Assembly (NCBI RefSeq): GCF_905220365.1
Contig: NC_061129.1
Coordinates: 3,224,803 to 3,288,802, forward strand
Source: Vanessa cardui
Taxonomy: Eukaryota; Arthropoda; Insecta; Lepidoptera; Nymphalidae
Direction: 5' to 3'
Length of the DNA stretch: 64,000 bases
A model generated the notes under the pieces. It saw nothing but the letters and a program-made list of their open reading frames with translations. It was not told the DNA's origin and ran no database searches. Position 1 is the first letter of the stretch; the number at the start of each line of letters is the position of its first letter. Below are positions 1 to 9,406 of this stretch, piece after piece. The translations under genes were made by a program, and so were the position numbers.

Positions 1-91
1 ATGTTTAAAAATAATTAATATACGCGATTCATCCGTTATAATTAGTTTTATTTAAAAATATAGCAAGTGGCTATATGGTGTTGGTGGTAGT

Positions 92-93
<2 letters not shown>

Positions 94-139
<46 letters not shown>
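94..139. repeat. (TA)n microsatellite
   Basis: Uninterrupted TA dinucleotides. The same TA tract, in reverse orientation, lies at 32157-32182 and 43010-43032 beside the same flanks (a CCACCACC-rich stretch and LINE-derived sequence), so this is one end of a duplicated module. Confidence 0.95.
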
Positions 140-141
<2 letters not shown>

Positions 142-229
142 TATACAAGTTTTCATTAATGAAATAAAGTCTTCTGGATCTACGTTAAAAATTATTATTC
201 TATTTTTCTTATATACCTTTCTATTTCTA

Positions 230-900
230 GTATATATAAATGATCTTCCTTTCTATATTAAAGGTATTTGTGATATAGTGTTGTTTGCTGACGATACTTC
301 ACTGGTTGACAGAAAAAAAAAACTGACGGAAATTGAATGTTAATGGCCAATTATCACAGATACATGATTGGTAGAAACAAAATAAGTAGTTTTTAACCTA
401 CCCAATGTTAGAAAGAAAAATTATGACATATCTTTAAACTGTGACCGTCTTGAAGTAGCCGATACTAAGGTGTTCTTAGGATTAGAATTGGATTCCAAAC
501 TTCAGTGGAGTTGAATCTGTCTTTATTTTACAAATGAGAACAATCCGGACTATTTATAATTTTGGAGCTAGAGACTCTATTCGAGATTTTATTTTTTTAA
601 CAAAGTAGGAATACTCATTGTCGCGTTACAGTATATTTACAACAATATTATAAATATTTACAGTAACAGTAATCACTTTGATAAAATCAGTGATAATCAT
701 TGTACGTGCACTAGAAGTAAGGATGTGCTTATAACGCCAAGTTTCCGTCTCCGCAAAGTCAATAAATCCTTCTTCAAGGTATCCGTTTCTATAATAAAAT
801 TCGGCAGACATTTTTAACTTTGCCGTTTCGTAAATTCAAATCGTTTGTAAAAAACACATTGGTCAAAAGGTATATAATTCGATACAAGATTTTAAAGATG
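230..900 (+). pseudogene. Non-LTR retrotransposon (LINE) remnant, reverse transcriptase C-terminal part
   Basis: Translation from 230 gives an RT palm stretch with the motif FADDTSL (about 283-303), the LINE form of the catalytic YxDD box. Further fragments down to about 880 resemble the RT thumb and C-terminal region (for example an NNI-N-YSN-DHFDKIS-like string). The frame is broken many times and blocks are missing compared with the related remnant at 32836-33540. Inverted relatives lie at 31540-32095 and 42350-42955. It was probably carried here by duplication of the 5S spacer, not by independent insertion. Clade not assigned. Confidence 0.7.
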
Positions 901-1182
901 ATAAAAAGGCTTGGATTTGATATTCATAAGTATTAATAATATTGTGTTTTTATATCAAATTAAAATATTGAACGATCATTGCAATGTAACCCGGTAGCTA
1001 AGTAGATATTATAGTAAGAATGGAATACTATCAATTCGAACCTAATTGTTTCACACAAATAAATTAATAATTGTTAATAATACTTAGCAATTATTGTTTC
1101 GTAACATAAAAAGAGAAGAACTTAATCGCTATAAGTAGCGAACACAGATGTGATATTAATTTTGAATAAGTAATAGCAAAAA
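901..1182. other. 5S spacer, module downstream of a minus-strand 5S
   Basis: AT-rich spacer between LINE remnant and 5S. It contains the recurrent AACCCGGTAGCTAAGTAG block and matches 31322-31530 and 42170-42360 in inverted orientation. No gene seen. Confidence 0.7.
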
Positions 1183-1300
1183 GCCAACGGCACGCGGTGT
1201 TCCCAGGCGGTCACCCATCCAAGTACTGAACGCGCCCGACGTTGCTTAACTTCGGTGATCGGACGAGAACCGGTGTATTCAACGTGGTTTGGACGTTGGC
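1183..1300 (-). rRNA. 5S ribosomal RNA, copy 1
   Basis: 5S rRNA, the small RNA of the large ribosomal subunit, normally made by RNA polymerase III from an internal promoter (A box, intermediate element, C box). The 118-nt core starts GCCAACGTCCATACCACG and ends CGTTGGC. The first and last seven bases pair to form helix I, and a T-run lies directly downstream (reads AAAAAGCC on the + strand), as expected for Pol III termination. This copy differs from the window consensus only at position 12 (T to A) and has C at position 111. No tail or target duplication suggests retroposition. Confidence 0.95.
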
Positions 1301-2000
1301 GACAATAATCCTCGGAATAGGAATCCTGAAATTGATTCCTTTAATACTTACAATATCCCACAAACATGATATTTTCAACAAAATAGTTCATTCTAACCAT
1401 CAATTATTATGATTGCATTAAATTTAGGGCACCTGTATAATTTTCTCATTTTTTTTCAAATTTTATTCTCTATAAATCGTTTACAAACTTAGTAATCACT
1501 TCCACTCGCGTTGTAGGGAGTTGTTAGGGAGTCGGTTCTCAGGTTTTAGGAATAAAAAGAAGCCCATAGAGTCCTTCTTCGGAGTTCAAGCTTGTTGCAA
1601 AACTTATTCAGATTCAATAAAGTGGTTTGCAGTAAAAGAGCCACGTCAAGACAGAGTGACTAAGTTTCGCATCTATAACATTAGTATAACTAGTTATGAC
1701 ATTAATGTTTCGCTTCGCTTAAATATGAAATATAAATGTAAATTTATTAAAATATCTTTTAACAAATAAAAGAACTATTAAACACGCTATCTTAAAAGGC
1801 CTAAACGTTTGAATACAGAAGACTGCGAATATTATAATTTGCTTTTGAATGCTACCTATTTTTTAATGCTAACTAAAACATCTGATAAAAGGTAATAAGT
1901 ATTGTTTAAATAAGATAAGAAACAATAACAATTGATAAAAGTAAAACGTATACGGTGTGAATTTAATTATAAATCTTCAATATCAGCAATACCAAAAAGG
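1301..2000. other. 5S spacer with conserved GC-richer block
   Basis: Holds the TTAGGGCAC motif at about 1427 and a conserved block at 1503-1670 described separately. The rest is AT-rich and matches 27093-27737 and 41262-42051 in inverted orientation. A short open frame at 1521-1769 is not convincing because related copies shift frame. Confidence 0.7.
1503..1670 (+). other. Conserved 160-170 bp spacer block (possible ncRNA or regulatory element)
   Basis: Block running from CACTCGCG to GTTTCGC, more GC-rich than its surroundings. Homologous copies lie at 27418-27587 (-), 41586-41755 (-), 50728-50884 (-), 53914-54083 (-) and 58887-59042 (+), with a weak copy near 63572-63655 (-). The central stretch around GGAGTTCAAGCTTG is best conserved. 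Indels break the reading frame between copies, so a protein is unlikely. Strand is arbitrary. Function unknown. Confidence 0.5.
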
Positions 2001-2118
2001 GCCAACGACACGCGGTGTTCCCAGGCGGTCACCCATCCAAGTACTGAACGCGCCCGACGTTGCTTAACTTCGGTGATCGGACGAGAACCGGTGTATTCAA
2101 CGTGGTATGGACGTTGGA
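2001..2118 (-). rRNA. 5S ribosomal RNA, copy 2
   Basis: Full length. The first base is changed (G1 to T), which removes the terminal pair of helix I, and position 111 is T. The downstream sequence reads CCTTTTTGG, so the T5 terminator begins two bases later than usual. Confidence 0.93.
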
Positions 2119-2946
2119 GGTTGCATTATCTTTTTTAATGTACAGTTAAAAATATATTTCAATTTAAGTTAAAAAAAATCGAATATCCAAAAAAATATTG
2201 TATGATCACCGTACACAAAAAATCTATATCTATATCTAATATTTATAATTAAAATCAAACAATGTATTTGTGACTTTTATCGATTATGATGTTTCTTTTA
2301 GTATGATAATCGATACCTGTTACCTAATATCAGAATTATTAGTATGTATTTAAAAATGTATCCATCTAATGATTCATGAAAAACTCTTTGTCTATAATAT
2401 ATATCGATAATAGATCTTAAGGTGACGAACCTTTTCTTACCCCGACTGTACATTAGCGCCATGTTAGCATATGAATACTAACATTGACTATTGTAAAATA
2501 CAACGAATAATACACGACGAGACCTAAATTATAGGGAATGTAGTTATTAGTAGGAAATGAGAAAATTATTCACGTACCCTAAATTTAACTGCACTCATAA
2601 TGGTTGATAGAAACAATGTACTGTTTTATTTCCAGTATCATGTATGTAGATAACTCAACACTTATCGCATTTCAAATTACGTAGCTTGTTCGTGTATTAG
2701 ATTTATTTCGGTTTGTATAGATACTTCAGAAGGCACAGTAGAAGAAGTCCTACTTAGGTAGGTTAGACATTTTATTCAATGTGATTACAATATTATTAAA
2801 TTTTTTGTTTTCATTATCACGCTAAATTATCACTATTGCTTTTTCATGAACGGTGACCGTAAATATTTTTTATGGCAATTTAAACTGACTTTCATACATC
2901 GAAAATGAAATATTTTAAAGTCTACATTAAATATAACTAAGCAATT
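2119..2946. other. Spacer between divergent (head-to-head) 5S genes
   Basis: The right two thirds match 24979-25712 in inverted orientation, including the GTACCCTAAATTTAAC form of the TTAGGGCAC motif near 2577. At about 2212-2225 an upstream-of-5S sequence runs straight into a downstream-of-5S sequence, so a 5S copy appears to have been lost there. No gene seen. Confidence 0.65.
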
Positions 2947-3064
2947 GCCAACGTCCATACCACGTTGAATACACCGGTTCTCGTCCGAACACCGAAGTTA
3001 AGCCACGTCGGGCGCGTTCAGTACTTGGATGGGTGACCGCCTGGGAACACCGCGTGCCGTTGGC
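2947..3064 (+). rRNA. 5S ribosomal RNA, copy 3 (divergent)
   Basis: Full length, followed by TTTTT. It differs from consensus at T43A and A58C, in the region of the A box and internal loops. C at 111. Copy 5 shares A58C. Possibly less active, but no truncation. Confidence 0.9.
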
Positions 3065-3382
3065 TTTTTGCTGTCACTACTTCAAATTTAATATCACATC
3101 TGTATTCACTACTATAACTCGATTAAAATACTCGTCTTTTTAAGTTAAGAACTTTGTTATCTACTTTAACATTTTATAATTATTTTGTATTAAACCATTA
3201 CCGCCTGGCCACGGGAAATTTTAATATCTAATCAGCTTCCGGGTTGCATTTCAATGACTCTTAAATATTTTTAGTGAATAAGAACATAATATAATAAATA
3301 CTGAGGTAATAGCATACTTATACTTTATCGCGTAATATAAGATAAAGATTGAGATTTCAAACCTTATTAGATTGTTTATTAA
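3065..3382. other. Spacer between 5S copy 3 and U5 copy 1
   Basis: AT-rich. Contains the sequence ACGGGAAATTTTAATATC and the CTTCCGGGTTGC block shared with 24660-24725 and 38840-38890 in inverted orientation. No gene seen. Confidence 0.6.
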
Positions 3383-3495
3383 TCCTACCAAAGTAGGACT
3401 GTCAAAAATATGTAAGACTCATTTGAGTGTTCCCCTCCACGGAAATCTTTAGTAAAAGGCGAAAGATTTATACGTTTTGAAGGGAAACCAGAGAT
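3383..3495 (-). ncRNA. U5 spliceosomal snRNA, copy 1
   Basis: U5 snRNA, the core RNA of the U5 snRNP, which holds exon ends together during splicing. Seen on the - strand: 5' start ATCTCTGGTTTCCC; the invariant loop I in the context CTTTCGCCTTTTACTAAAG; internal-loop strand GTGGAGGGGAAC; a Sm-like site ATATTTTTGAC; and a 3' hairpin TCCTAC-TTTG-GTAGGA. The length of about 113 nt fits animal U5. A promoter-like block lies at 3545-3565 (-50 to -70). All key parts are intact, so this is a candidate functional gene. Confidence 0.93.
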
Positions 3496-4057
3496 ACCAT
3501 TCTCTCAATACAAAGCGTATTTATGATATAATTTGATCATTCCACCACCGTGATACAGAACTGTTCAATTTTTGGTAAGCGACATCTATCTATGGCGCGT
3601 GACGCATGAACCAGACACTCGATGGTGTCGACGCGACGATTTATTTTAATACAAAAAGTAATGTCAACGTCGTAATTTTAGAGGGAAATTCTTAGAAATT
3701 TTATTAAATGATAAAATTATGAATGTGCCCTAAAGTTGAGTAGGGCTCGGTAATTAGGTTGTAAGAGTTAAAAGTTCACCAAAAGTTTTAACTGTTTTTA
3801 TTCTGTAATAAAAGGTACCAGTATCACAAATTGACATAGCCAAATAAATATAAATTTTAATTTAAATAACACAAATATACACAAAGAGGAAATTTTTCCA
3901 TGAATCATTAGATGGATAGATTTTTAAATACAAACTAATAATTCTGATAGTAGATAACAAGTATTGACTATCGTACTAAAAGAAACACAATCGATTAAAG
4001 TAACAAATATACGGTGTGAATGTAATAATAAATATTAGATATCAGCAATACCAAAAA
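3496..4057. other. Spacer with U5 promoter region (minus orientation)
   Basis: Contains the PSE-like block (3545-3565) for the adjacent U5 and the GTGCCCTAAAGTTGAG form of the recurrent motif near 3726. It continues into a 5S-downstream module (about 3890-4055) shared with many units. No gene seen. Confidence 0.65.
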
Positions 4058-4175
4058 GCCAACGGCACGCGGTGTTCCCAGGCGGTCACCCATCCAAGTA
4101 CTGAACGCGCCCGACGTTGCTTAACTTCGGTGATCGGACGAGAACCGGTGTATTCAACGTGGTATGGACGTTGGC
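4058..4175 (-). rRNA. 5S ribosomal RNA, copy 4
   Basis: Exact match to the window consensus with C at 111. T5 terminator directly downstream. The upstream sequence (4176-4300) has the GAATGCAACGTC type of 5' flank also seen at 44657. Confidence 0.96.
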
Positions 4176-4729
4176 GAATGCAACGTCTTATTTGAAGTTC
4201 AGTTTTAAAATATGTGTCATTTTCAATAAAAGAAATAATTTTCGTATTTCCACAAAATTTTGTATGGTCACCCGCACACAAAAAAGTAGAGATGAATAAG
4301 CGAAATACTAAAACTATACAATTTCATTATATTGTTAATTTATCGAAATTGAGAGAAATCTTATTAACACAGTTTATTTTTCGCTCAACTTTTAACAATT
4401 ACAACCTCAGTTGATTAGGGCACATTTTTATTTTTCTTATTTTATAAATTTCTAACAATTGCTCTCTAACATAACAACGCCGCTATCGATGGTCGCATCC
4501 ATGATTATCCGAATTCTATCACAATATAATTCTTGCTAGAGATATTTAAAGCTATCCATTTAATATTTTGTTTACATAAAATGAAACCTCTAACGCCATC
4601 TAGCGTCCGTATCGTATCATAAGCGCCGCAGATAGATGTAGCTTAGCGAAAATTCAACAGTTCTACTTCGCGATGGTGACCATTTCGGTCAAATGAAGAT
4701 ATAGGTACGTACCGTCATAAAAAGTTGGT
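4176..4729. other. Spacer leading to broken U5
   Basis: The left part matches 44657-44820. The TTAGGGCAC motif is near 4414. The CGCCATCTAGCGTC block lies near 4600 and a U5 PSE-like block at 4656-4676. AT-rich elsewhere. Confidence 0.6.
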
Positions 4730-4783
4730 ATCTCCGGTTTCTTATACTAAAGATTTCCGTGGATGGGAACACTCAAATGAGTC
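4730..4783 (+). pseudogene. U5 snRNA pseudogene with central and 3' deletions
   Basis: Starts like U5 (ATCTCCGGTTT) and resumes at ACTAAAGATTTCCGTGGA, so about 30 nt carrying most of loop I are missing. After AAATGAGTC it runs into unrelated spacer, so Sm site and 3' hairpin are absent. The promoter block is still present upstream. It cannot make a functional U5. Confidence 0.85.
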
Positions 4784-4975
4784 ACTCATTGAAATGCAAC
4801 CCGGAAGCTAATTAGATATTATAGTAAGAATAAGGAGTTACGATTCGGACCTGATTGTTAAATTAAAATTATTTAAAAGTAGATATAGTAAATAACAAGG
4901 ATTGTTTTTCAAATTAATCGATATAATAAGTAGAGCACAGAGATGTGATTAAATTTGAAGAAGGGATAGCAAAAG

Positions 4976-5093
4976 GCCAACGACACGCGGTGTTCCCAGG
5001 CGGTCACCCATCCAAGTACTGAACGCGCCCGACGTGGCTTAACTTCGGTGATCGGACGAAAACCGGTGTATTCAACGTGGTATGGACGTTGGC
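4976..5093 (-). rRNA. 5S ribosomal RNA, copy 5 (divergent)
   Basis: Full length, T at 111, with C34T and A58C. A58C is shared with copy 3 at 2947-3064, suggesting gene conversion or common origin. Terminator is T4 (reads AAAAGGCC on +). Confidence 0.9.
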
Positions 5094-6841
5094 GATTACT
5101 CTATATATATAAAAATAAAAGAGTCGTGGCAAATTTTAGTGATTCCTCTGCGGAAAACTGTTGGGAAAGGTGAAGGATTTACACGTTTTGAAGATTAACT
5201 GGAGATATTAATAATTGGTAACAAAACTTACTTACGCTTTGAATTGAAAATCTTGTCATCGTGATGTAATAAAGGAAACAATGTGTAACGCGTAATCTAA
5301 TGTCAACTTTTTTGGACAGTAAAGGCCTTCATGAAATCTCTTATGTAAGGCTTCAAGTACAGCTAGAGTAAGAAAACCTTCGTCAGTTTTCAAATTAATT
5401 CCTTTATCAAATCGCTAATTCTTATTACCTTTTGATTCTATAGCACTCAACTGACAATACGCCTCATATTTAATGTACAAGTAAAACAAACTTGATTTAC
5501 ATACGAATTATTAAAATAAATCTTAATTCCCACAAAATATTCTTTTTATGCTCACCCTACAGAAAAGTATTTCATAGAAATAAACTTTATATTTACAGGT
5601 TGCCTATTATATTTTCGAACAGAAATATTAAAGCAGACATTACTATGTGTAATTCTAGAAATACCTAAGCGCTCTGGATTTCTCATAATAACTTTTAACC
5701 GCTCTCATTGTTGTACTAATAATTCAGATATGTCTTACCTGACAAATGCCCTAAAATCCGTTTTAAAGATCTTATTAATTATACTATACATTAGTAGAAA
5801 TACTATTTACAATTTTACTTAATATGAAAACAAAATCGAAACATTTTGCATTTATTAAAAATAAATTGGTCACGACGAGTCGACTATCATGTAGACTAAC
5901 TATGGTAAATACTACATGTGATTAAACCGTGACTAATATGTGCTTTTCCAAAAAACTTTTAATGTAGTATGTAAAATCACCACACAAAAACCAATGAAAC
6001 AGACATCGAAAAAATAAAGATCTTACTTCATAAAAAATACAACTCTTACAATTATAAGCCCGAAATGAACAAATTATGAAAGTGCCCTAAACAACTAAGT
6101 TGCCTGTCCCCATAACGGTTGGCAACCACAACAAATAGTTAGCATAAGCCGATTCAAAGGTTACCTATAAACATTACCATGCAATTTTTACAATAAAGAC
6201 TCACAGATATGTTTGACTATATTTCAATAGGGCCGACACGTGTAGCATGATTATTTACATAAAGTCTAATCATATTGAAGGAGATCTAAAGCTGCATCTT
6301 AGATTAAAATATTTCAAGGGATTTGCTGTATTGTACACTACTAATAGTTCTTGCGTAATATCTTTCTTTACAATACAACACACAATACATATTAGTACGT
6401 GTCCACATTACAACTTAAAGATCGTTTAGTCGCGTCCAATTTATTTTTAATAATTACAAAATGTTTCGATTTTGTTTTTATATTAAGTAAAATTGTAAAT
6501 AGTATTTTTACTAATATAAAATAAAATTAAAAAATTCTATGAACATTAATTTAGGGCATTTGACAACATCTATGAGAGCGGTTAAAAGTTATTATGAGAA
6601 ATCGAGAGCCCCTTTTTCTAGAATTACACATAGTAATGTCTGCTTTAATATTTCTGTTCGCACATATAATAGGCAACCTGTAATTATTAAGTTTATTTCC
6701 ATGAAATACTTTTAAATAGGGTGAGCATAAAAAGGTTTTTTTTTTTGAAATTAGGATTTATTTTAATAATTCGTATGAAAAAAAAGTTTGTTTTAGTTGT
6801 ACACTTTGTTTAAGATGTACATTAAATATAACACGGCAATT
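5094..6841. other. Long spacer: U5-like relic plus 'CAACCGTTATGG' module
   Basis: Contains a U5-like relic (5117-5206), then sequence matching 22480-23430 in inverted orientation: the TGCTCACCCTAC block (about 5550), ACCAATTTATTTTT-related sequence (about 5870), GTGCCCTAAACAACTAAG (about 6082) and the CCATAACGGTTGGCAACC block (about 6110). After about 6240 a second, oppositely oriented half of the same module follows. No gene recognised. Confidence 0.6.
5117..5206 (-). pseudogene. Decayed U5-like relic (type 1)
   Basis: Reads on the - strand ATCTCCAGTTAATCTTC, then AAAACGTGTAAATCCTTCACC, matching U5 in order but with loop I changed to CACCTTTCCCAACAG and no recognisable Sm site. Near-identical to 23432-23537 (+). 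It is too diverged to be a working U5, and an independent variant RNA cannot be excluded. Confidence 0.65.
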
Positions 6842-6901
6842 GCCAACGTCCATACCACGTTGAATACACCGGTTCTCGTCCGATCACCGAAGTTAAGCAA
6901 C
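6842..6901 (+). pseudogene. 5S rRNA 5' fragment (positions 1-60)
   Basis: Perfect 5' half of 5S that stops at position 60 (…GTTAAGCAAC) and continues into AGACATGCTTAAAG, a spacer sequence found in its natural context at 48477. The break is within a few bases of the start of the 3' fragment at 37959. Confidence 0.93.
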
Positions 6902-7048
6902 AGACATGCTTAAAGAACCCTTCTATCTATTCACAAATTATTAGATTATTTATTAAATACAAATTTACTAATAATTCTGATCATAGATTAAAAGTTTTGT
7001 TTGTTTGTGAATTTACTTATAAATATTAGATTTCAGCAACAGCAAAAG

Positions 7049-7166
7049 GCCAACGACACGCGGTGTTCCCAGGCCGTCAACCATCCAAGTACTGAACGCG
7101 CCCGACGTTGCTTAACTTCGGTGATAGGACGAGAACCGGTGTATTCAACGTGGTATGGACGTTGGC
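7049..7166 (-). pseudogene. 5S rRNA copy with three substitutions, probable pseudogene
   Basis: Full length but with G41T, G87T and C92G relative to consensus, T at 111. The changes hit the 41-position loop region and the 3' half otherwise invariant in this window. It is the most diverged full-length copy here. T4 terminator present. Confidence 0.8.
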
Positions 7167-8193
7167 GATTGCTCTATCACATTTAATGTACACGTTAAAC
7201 AAAGTGTACAAGTAAAACAAACTTTATTTTCATATGAATTATTAAAATAAATCCTAATTCCTAAAAAATGTATTTTTGTGCTCACCCTACTTCAAAGTAT
7301 TTCATAGAAATAAACTTAGTATTTACAGGTTGCCTGTTGCATGTGCGGACAGAAATATTAAAGCAGACATTATTATGTGTAATTCTAGAAATAGGCGATC
7401 TGGATTTCTCGTAATAACTTTTAACCGTTCTCATAGTTGTACTAATATTTCAGACATATTTTATCTGACATATGCCCTAAATTCATGTTAATAGGTATAC
7501 ATTTTTAATTATACTATATATTAGAAAAATACTATTTATTTATATAATTATACTTAATATTAAAACAATCTCGAAACGTTTTGCAATTATTAAAAATAAA
7601 TTGGTCACGACGAGCCGACTACCATGTAAACTAACTATGGTAAATGCTACATGTGATTGAACCTTGACTAATATGTGCTTTTCCAAACAACTTTTAATAT
7701 AGTATGTAAAATCACCACACAAAAACCCATGAAACAGACATCGAAGAAATAAAGATCTTACTTTACAAAGAATACTCTTACAAATTGTAAGTCCGTAATG
7801 AACGAACTATGAAAGTGCCCTAAACAACTAAGTTACCTGTCCCTATAACAGTTGGCAACCACAACGAATAGTTAGCATAAGCCGATTTAAACGTTATCTA
7901 TAAACATTACCATGTAATTTTTACAACAAAGACTTTTAGATATGTTTTACTATATTTCAATAGGGCCGACACGTATAGCATGAATATTTACATAAAGTCT
8001 AATCATATTGAAGGAGATCTAAAGCTGCATCTTAGATAAACATATTGCAAGGGATTTGCTATATTGTACACTAGAAACAGTTCTTGGGTAATGTCTGTCA
8101 TTACAATACAATACACAATACATATTATTACGAGTCCACATTACAATTTAAAGATCTTTTAATTATATTATATTAAGCATAATGAGTTATTAA
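7167..8193. other. Spacer, 'TGCTCACCCTAC' and 'AACAGTTGGCAACC' module
   Basis: Same module as 5500-6240 and inverse of 22200-23190 and 46500-47460. The motif GTGCCCTAAACAACTA lies near 7815. AT-rich. No gene seen. Confidence 0.65.
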
Positions 8194-8306
8194 TCCTACT
8201 GCAGTAGGACTGTCAAAAATATCTAAGACTCATTTGAGTGTTCCCCTCCACGGAAATCTTTAGTAAAAGGCGAAAGATTTATACGTTTTGAAGGGAAACC
8301 AGAGAT
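8194..8306 (-). ncRNA. U5 spliceosomal snRNA, copy 2
   Basis: Complete: loop I, GTGGAGGGGAAC strand, Sm-like ATATTTTTGAC, and 3' hairpin TCCTAC-TGCA-GTAGGA whose loop differs from copy 1. Promoter block at 8356-8376 lies at exactly -50 to -70. Candidate functional. Confidence 0.93.
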
Positions 8307-9225
8307 ACCATTCTCTCAACACAAAATGTACTTATGATATCATTTGATCAATCCACCACCGCGATGTAGAACGGTTAAATTTTCGCTAAGCGATATCTAT
8401 CTATGAAGCGTAACGAATGAACAAAACACTAGATGGCGTCGACGTTTATTTGAAAAAAAAAGTAATGTCAAGTAATTTAAATGTATCGAGTAGTAATTAT
8501 TGTGTCATGTGATCTGAATTATCATACATACGTTGTAATTTTATAGGTAAATTCTTAGAAATTTTATCAAATGATAAAATTATGAATGTTAGCCCTAAAG
8601 TTGATTAGGGCTCGGTAATCAGATTGTAAGAGTTAAAAGTTTACCAAAAAATTTAACTAATTTTATTCTATAATAAAATGTACCAGTGTTACATATTGAA
8701 ATACACAAAAGAATGGAGATTTTAATTTAAAAAACAGAAATATAAACAAATGGAAGAGTTTTTCATTAATAATCAGACGGATAGATTTTTAAATAAAAAC
8801 TAATAACTCTGTTAGAAGATAACAAGTATCGATTATCGTACTAAAAGAAACATCACAATCGATAAAAGTAAGAAATATACGGTGTGAATTATTATATTAA
8901 CAAATATTAGTTTATTAAACCTTTGAATCGGCTTATGCTAACTATTTGTTGTGGTTGCCAACCGTTATGGGGACAGGCAACTTAGTTGTTTAGGGCACTT
9001 TCGTAATTTGTTCATTTCGGGCTTATAATTGTAAGAGTTGTATTTTTTATGAAGTACGATCTTTATTTTTTCGATGTCTGTTTCATTGGTTTTTGTGTGG
9101 TGATTTTACATACTACATTAAAAGTTTTTTGGAAAAGCACATATTAGTCACGGTTTAATCACATGTAGTATTTACCATAGTTAGTCTACATGATAGTCGA
9201 CTCGTCGTGACCAATTTATTTTTAA
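8307..9225. other. Spacer up to Helitron insertion point
   Basis: U5 promoter region, a doubled motif near 8590-8610 (AGCCCTAAAGTTGATTAGGG), a 5S-downstream module to about 8910 that then jumps without a 5S gene into the 'ATCGGCTTATGC' module. The stretch 8922-9225 is nearly identical to 22480-22785. It ends TTTTTAA, where the Helitron is inserted; 22785 shows the uninterrupted continuation. Confidence 0.7.
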
Positions 9226-9406
9226 CTAGCTTTTGCCCGCGACTTCGTCCGCGTGGAATAGTGACTTCCGGCAGAAAAGTATAGATAGCTGTGCCTGTGA
9301 CTTCGTCAACGTGTAACTCCTTGTGTGTTATTAAATTAAAATGTATTGTTAATATTATTTTCATCACGTTCACATGGGGCTTAAGTACCTATAGAACCAA
9401 AATACT

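Noticed and set aside
1521..1769. Small protein gene in the conserved block
   Set aside because: Similar peptides appear at 50723-50917 and 58853-59047, but a one-base indel shifts the frame between copies; conservation is at DNA level.
4042..4299. Short open frames across 5S genes, e.g. peptides with RSVLGWVTAWEH or CSQAVTHPSTERARR
   Set aside because: They are translations of the 5S gene itself in various frames.
5720..5750. U1 snRNA 5' end (CTTACCTG)
   Set aside because: Only the eight bases match; nothing of the U1 stem-loops follows.
9155..9373. 72-codon frame at the Helitron left end
   Set aside because: It spans the Helitron 3' terminus and host spacer, so it is a chance frame.
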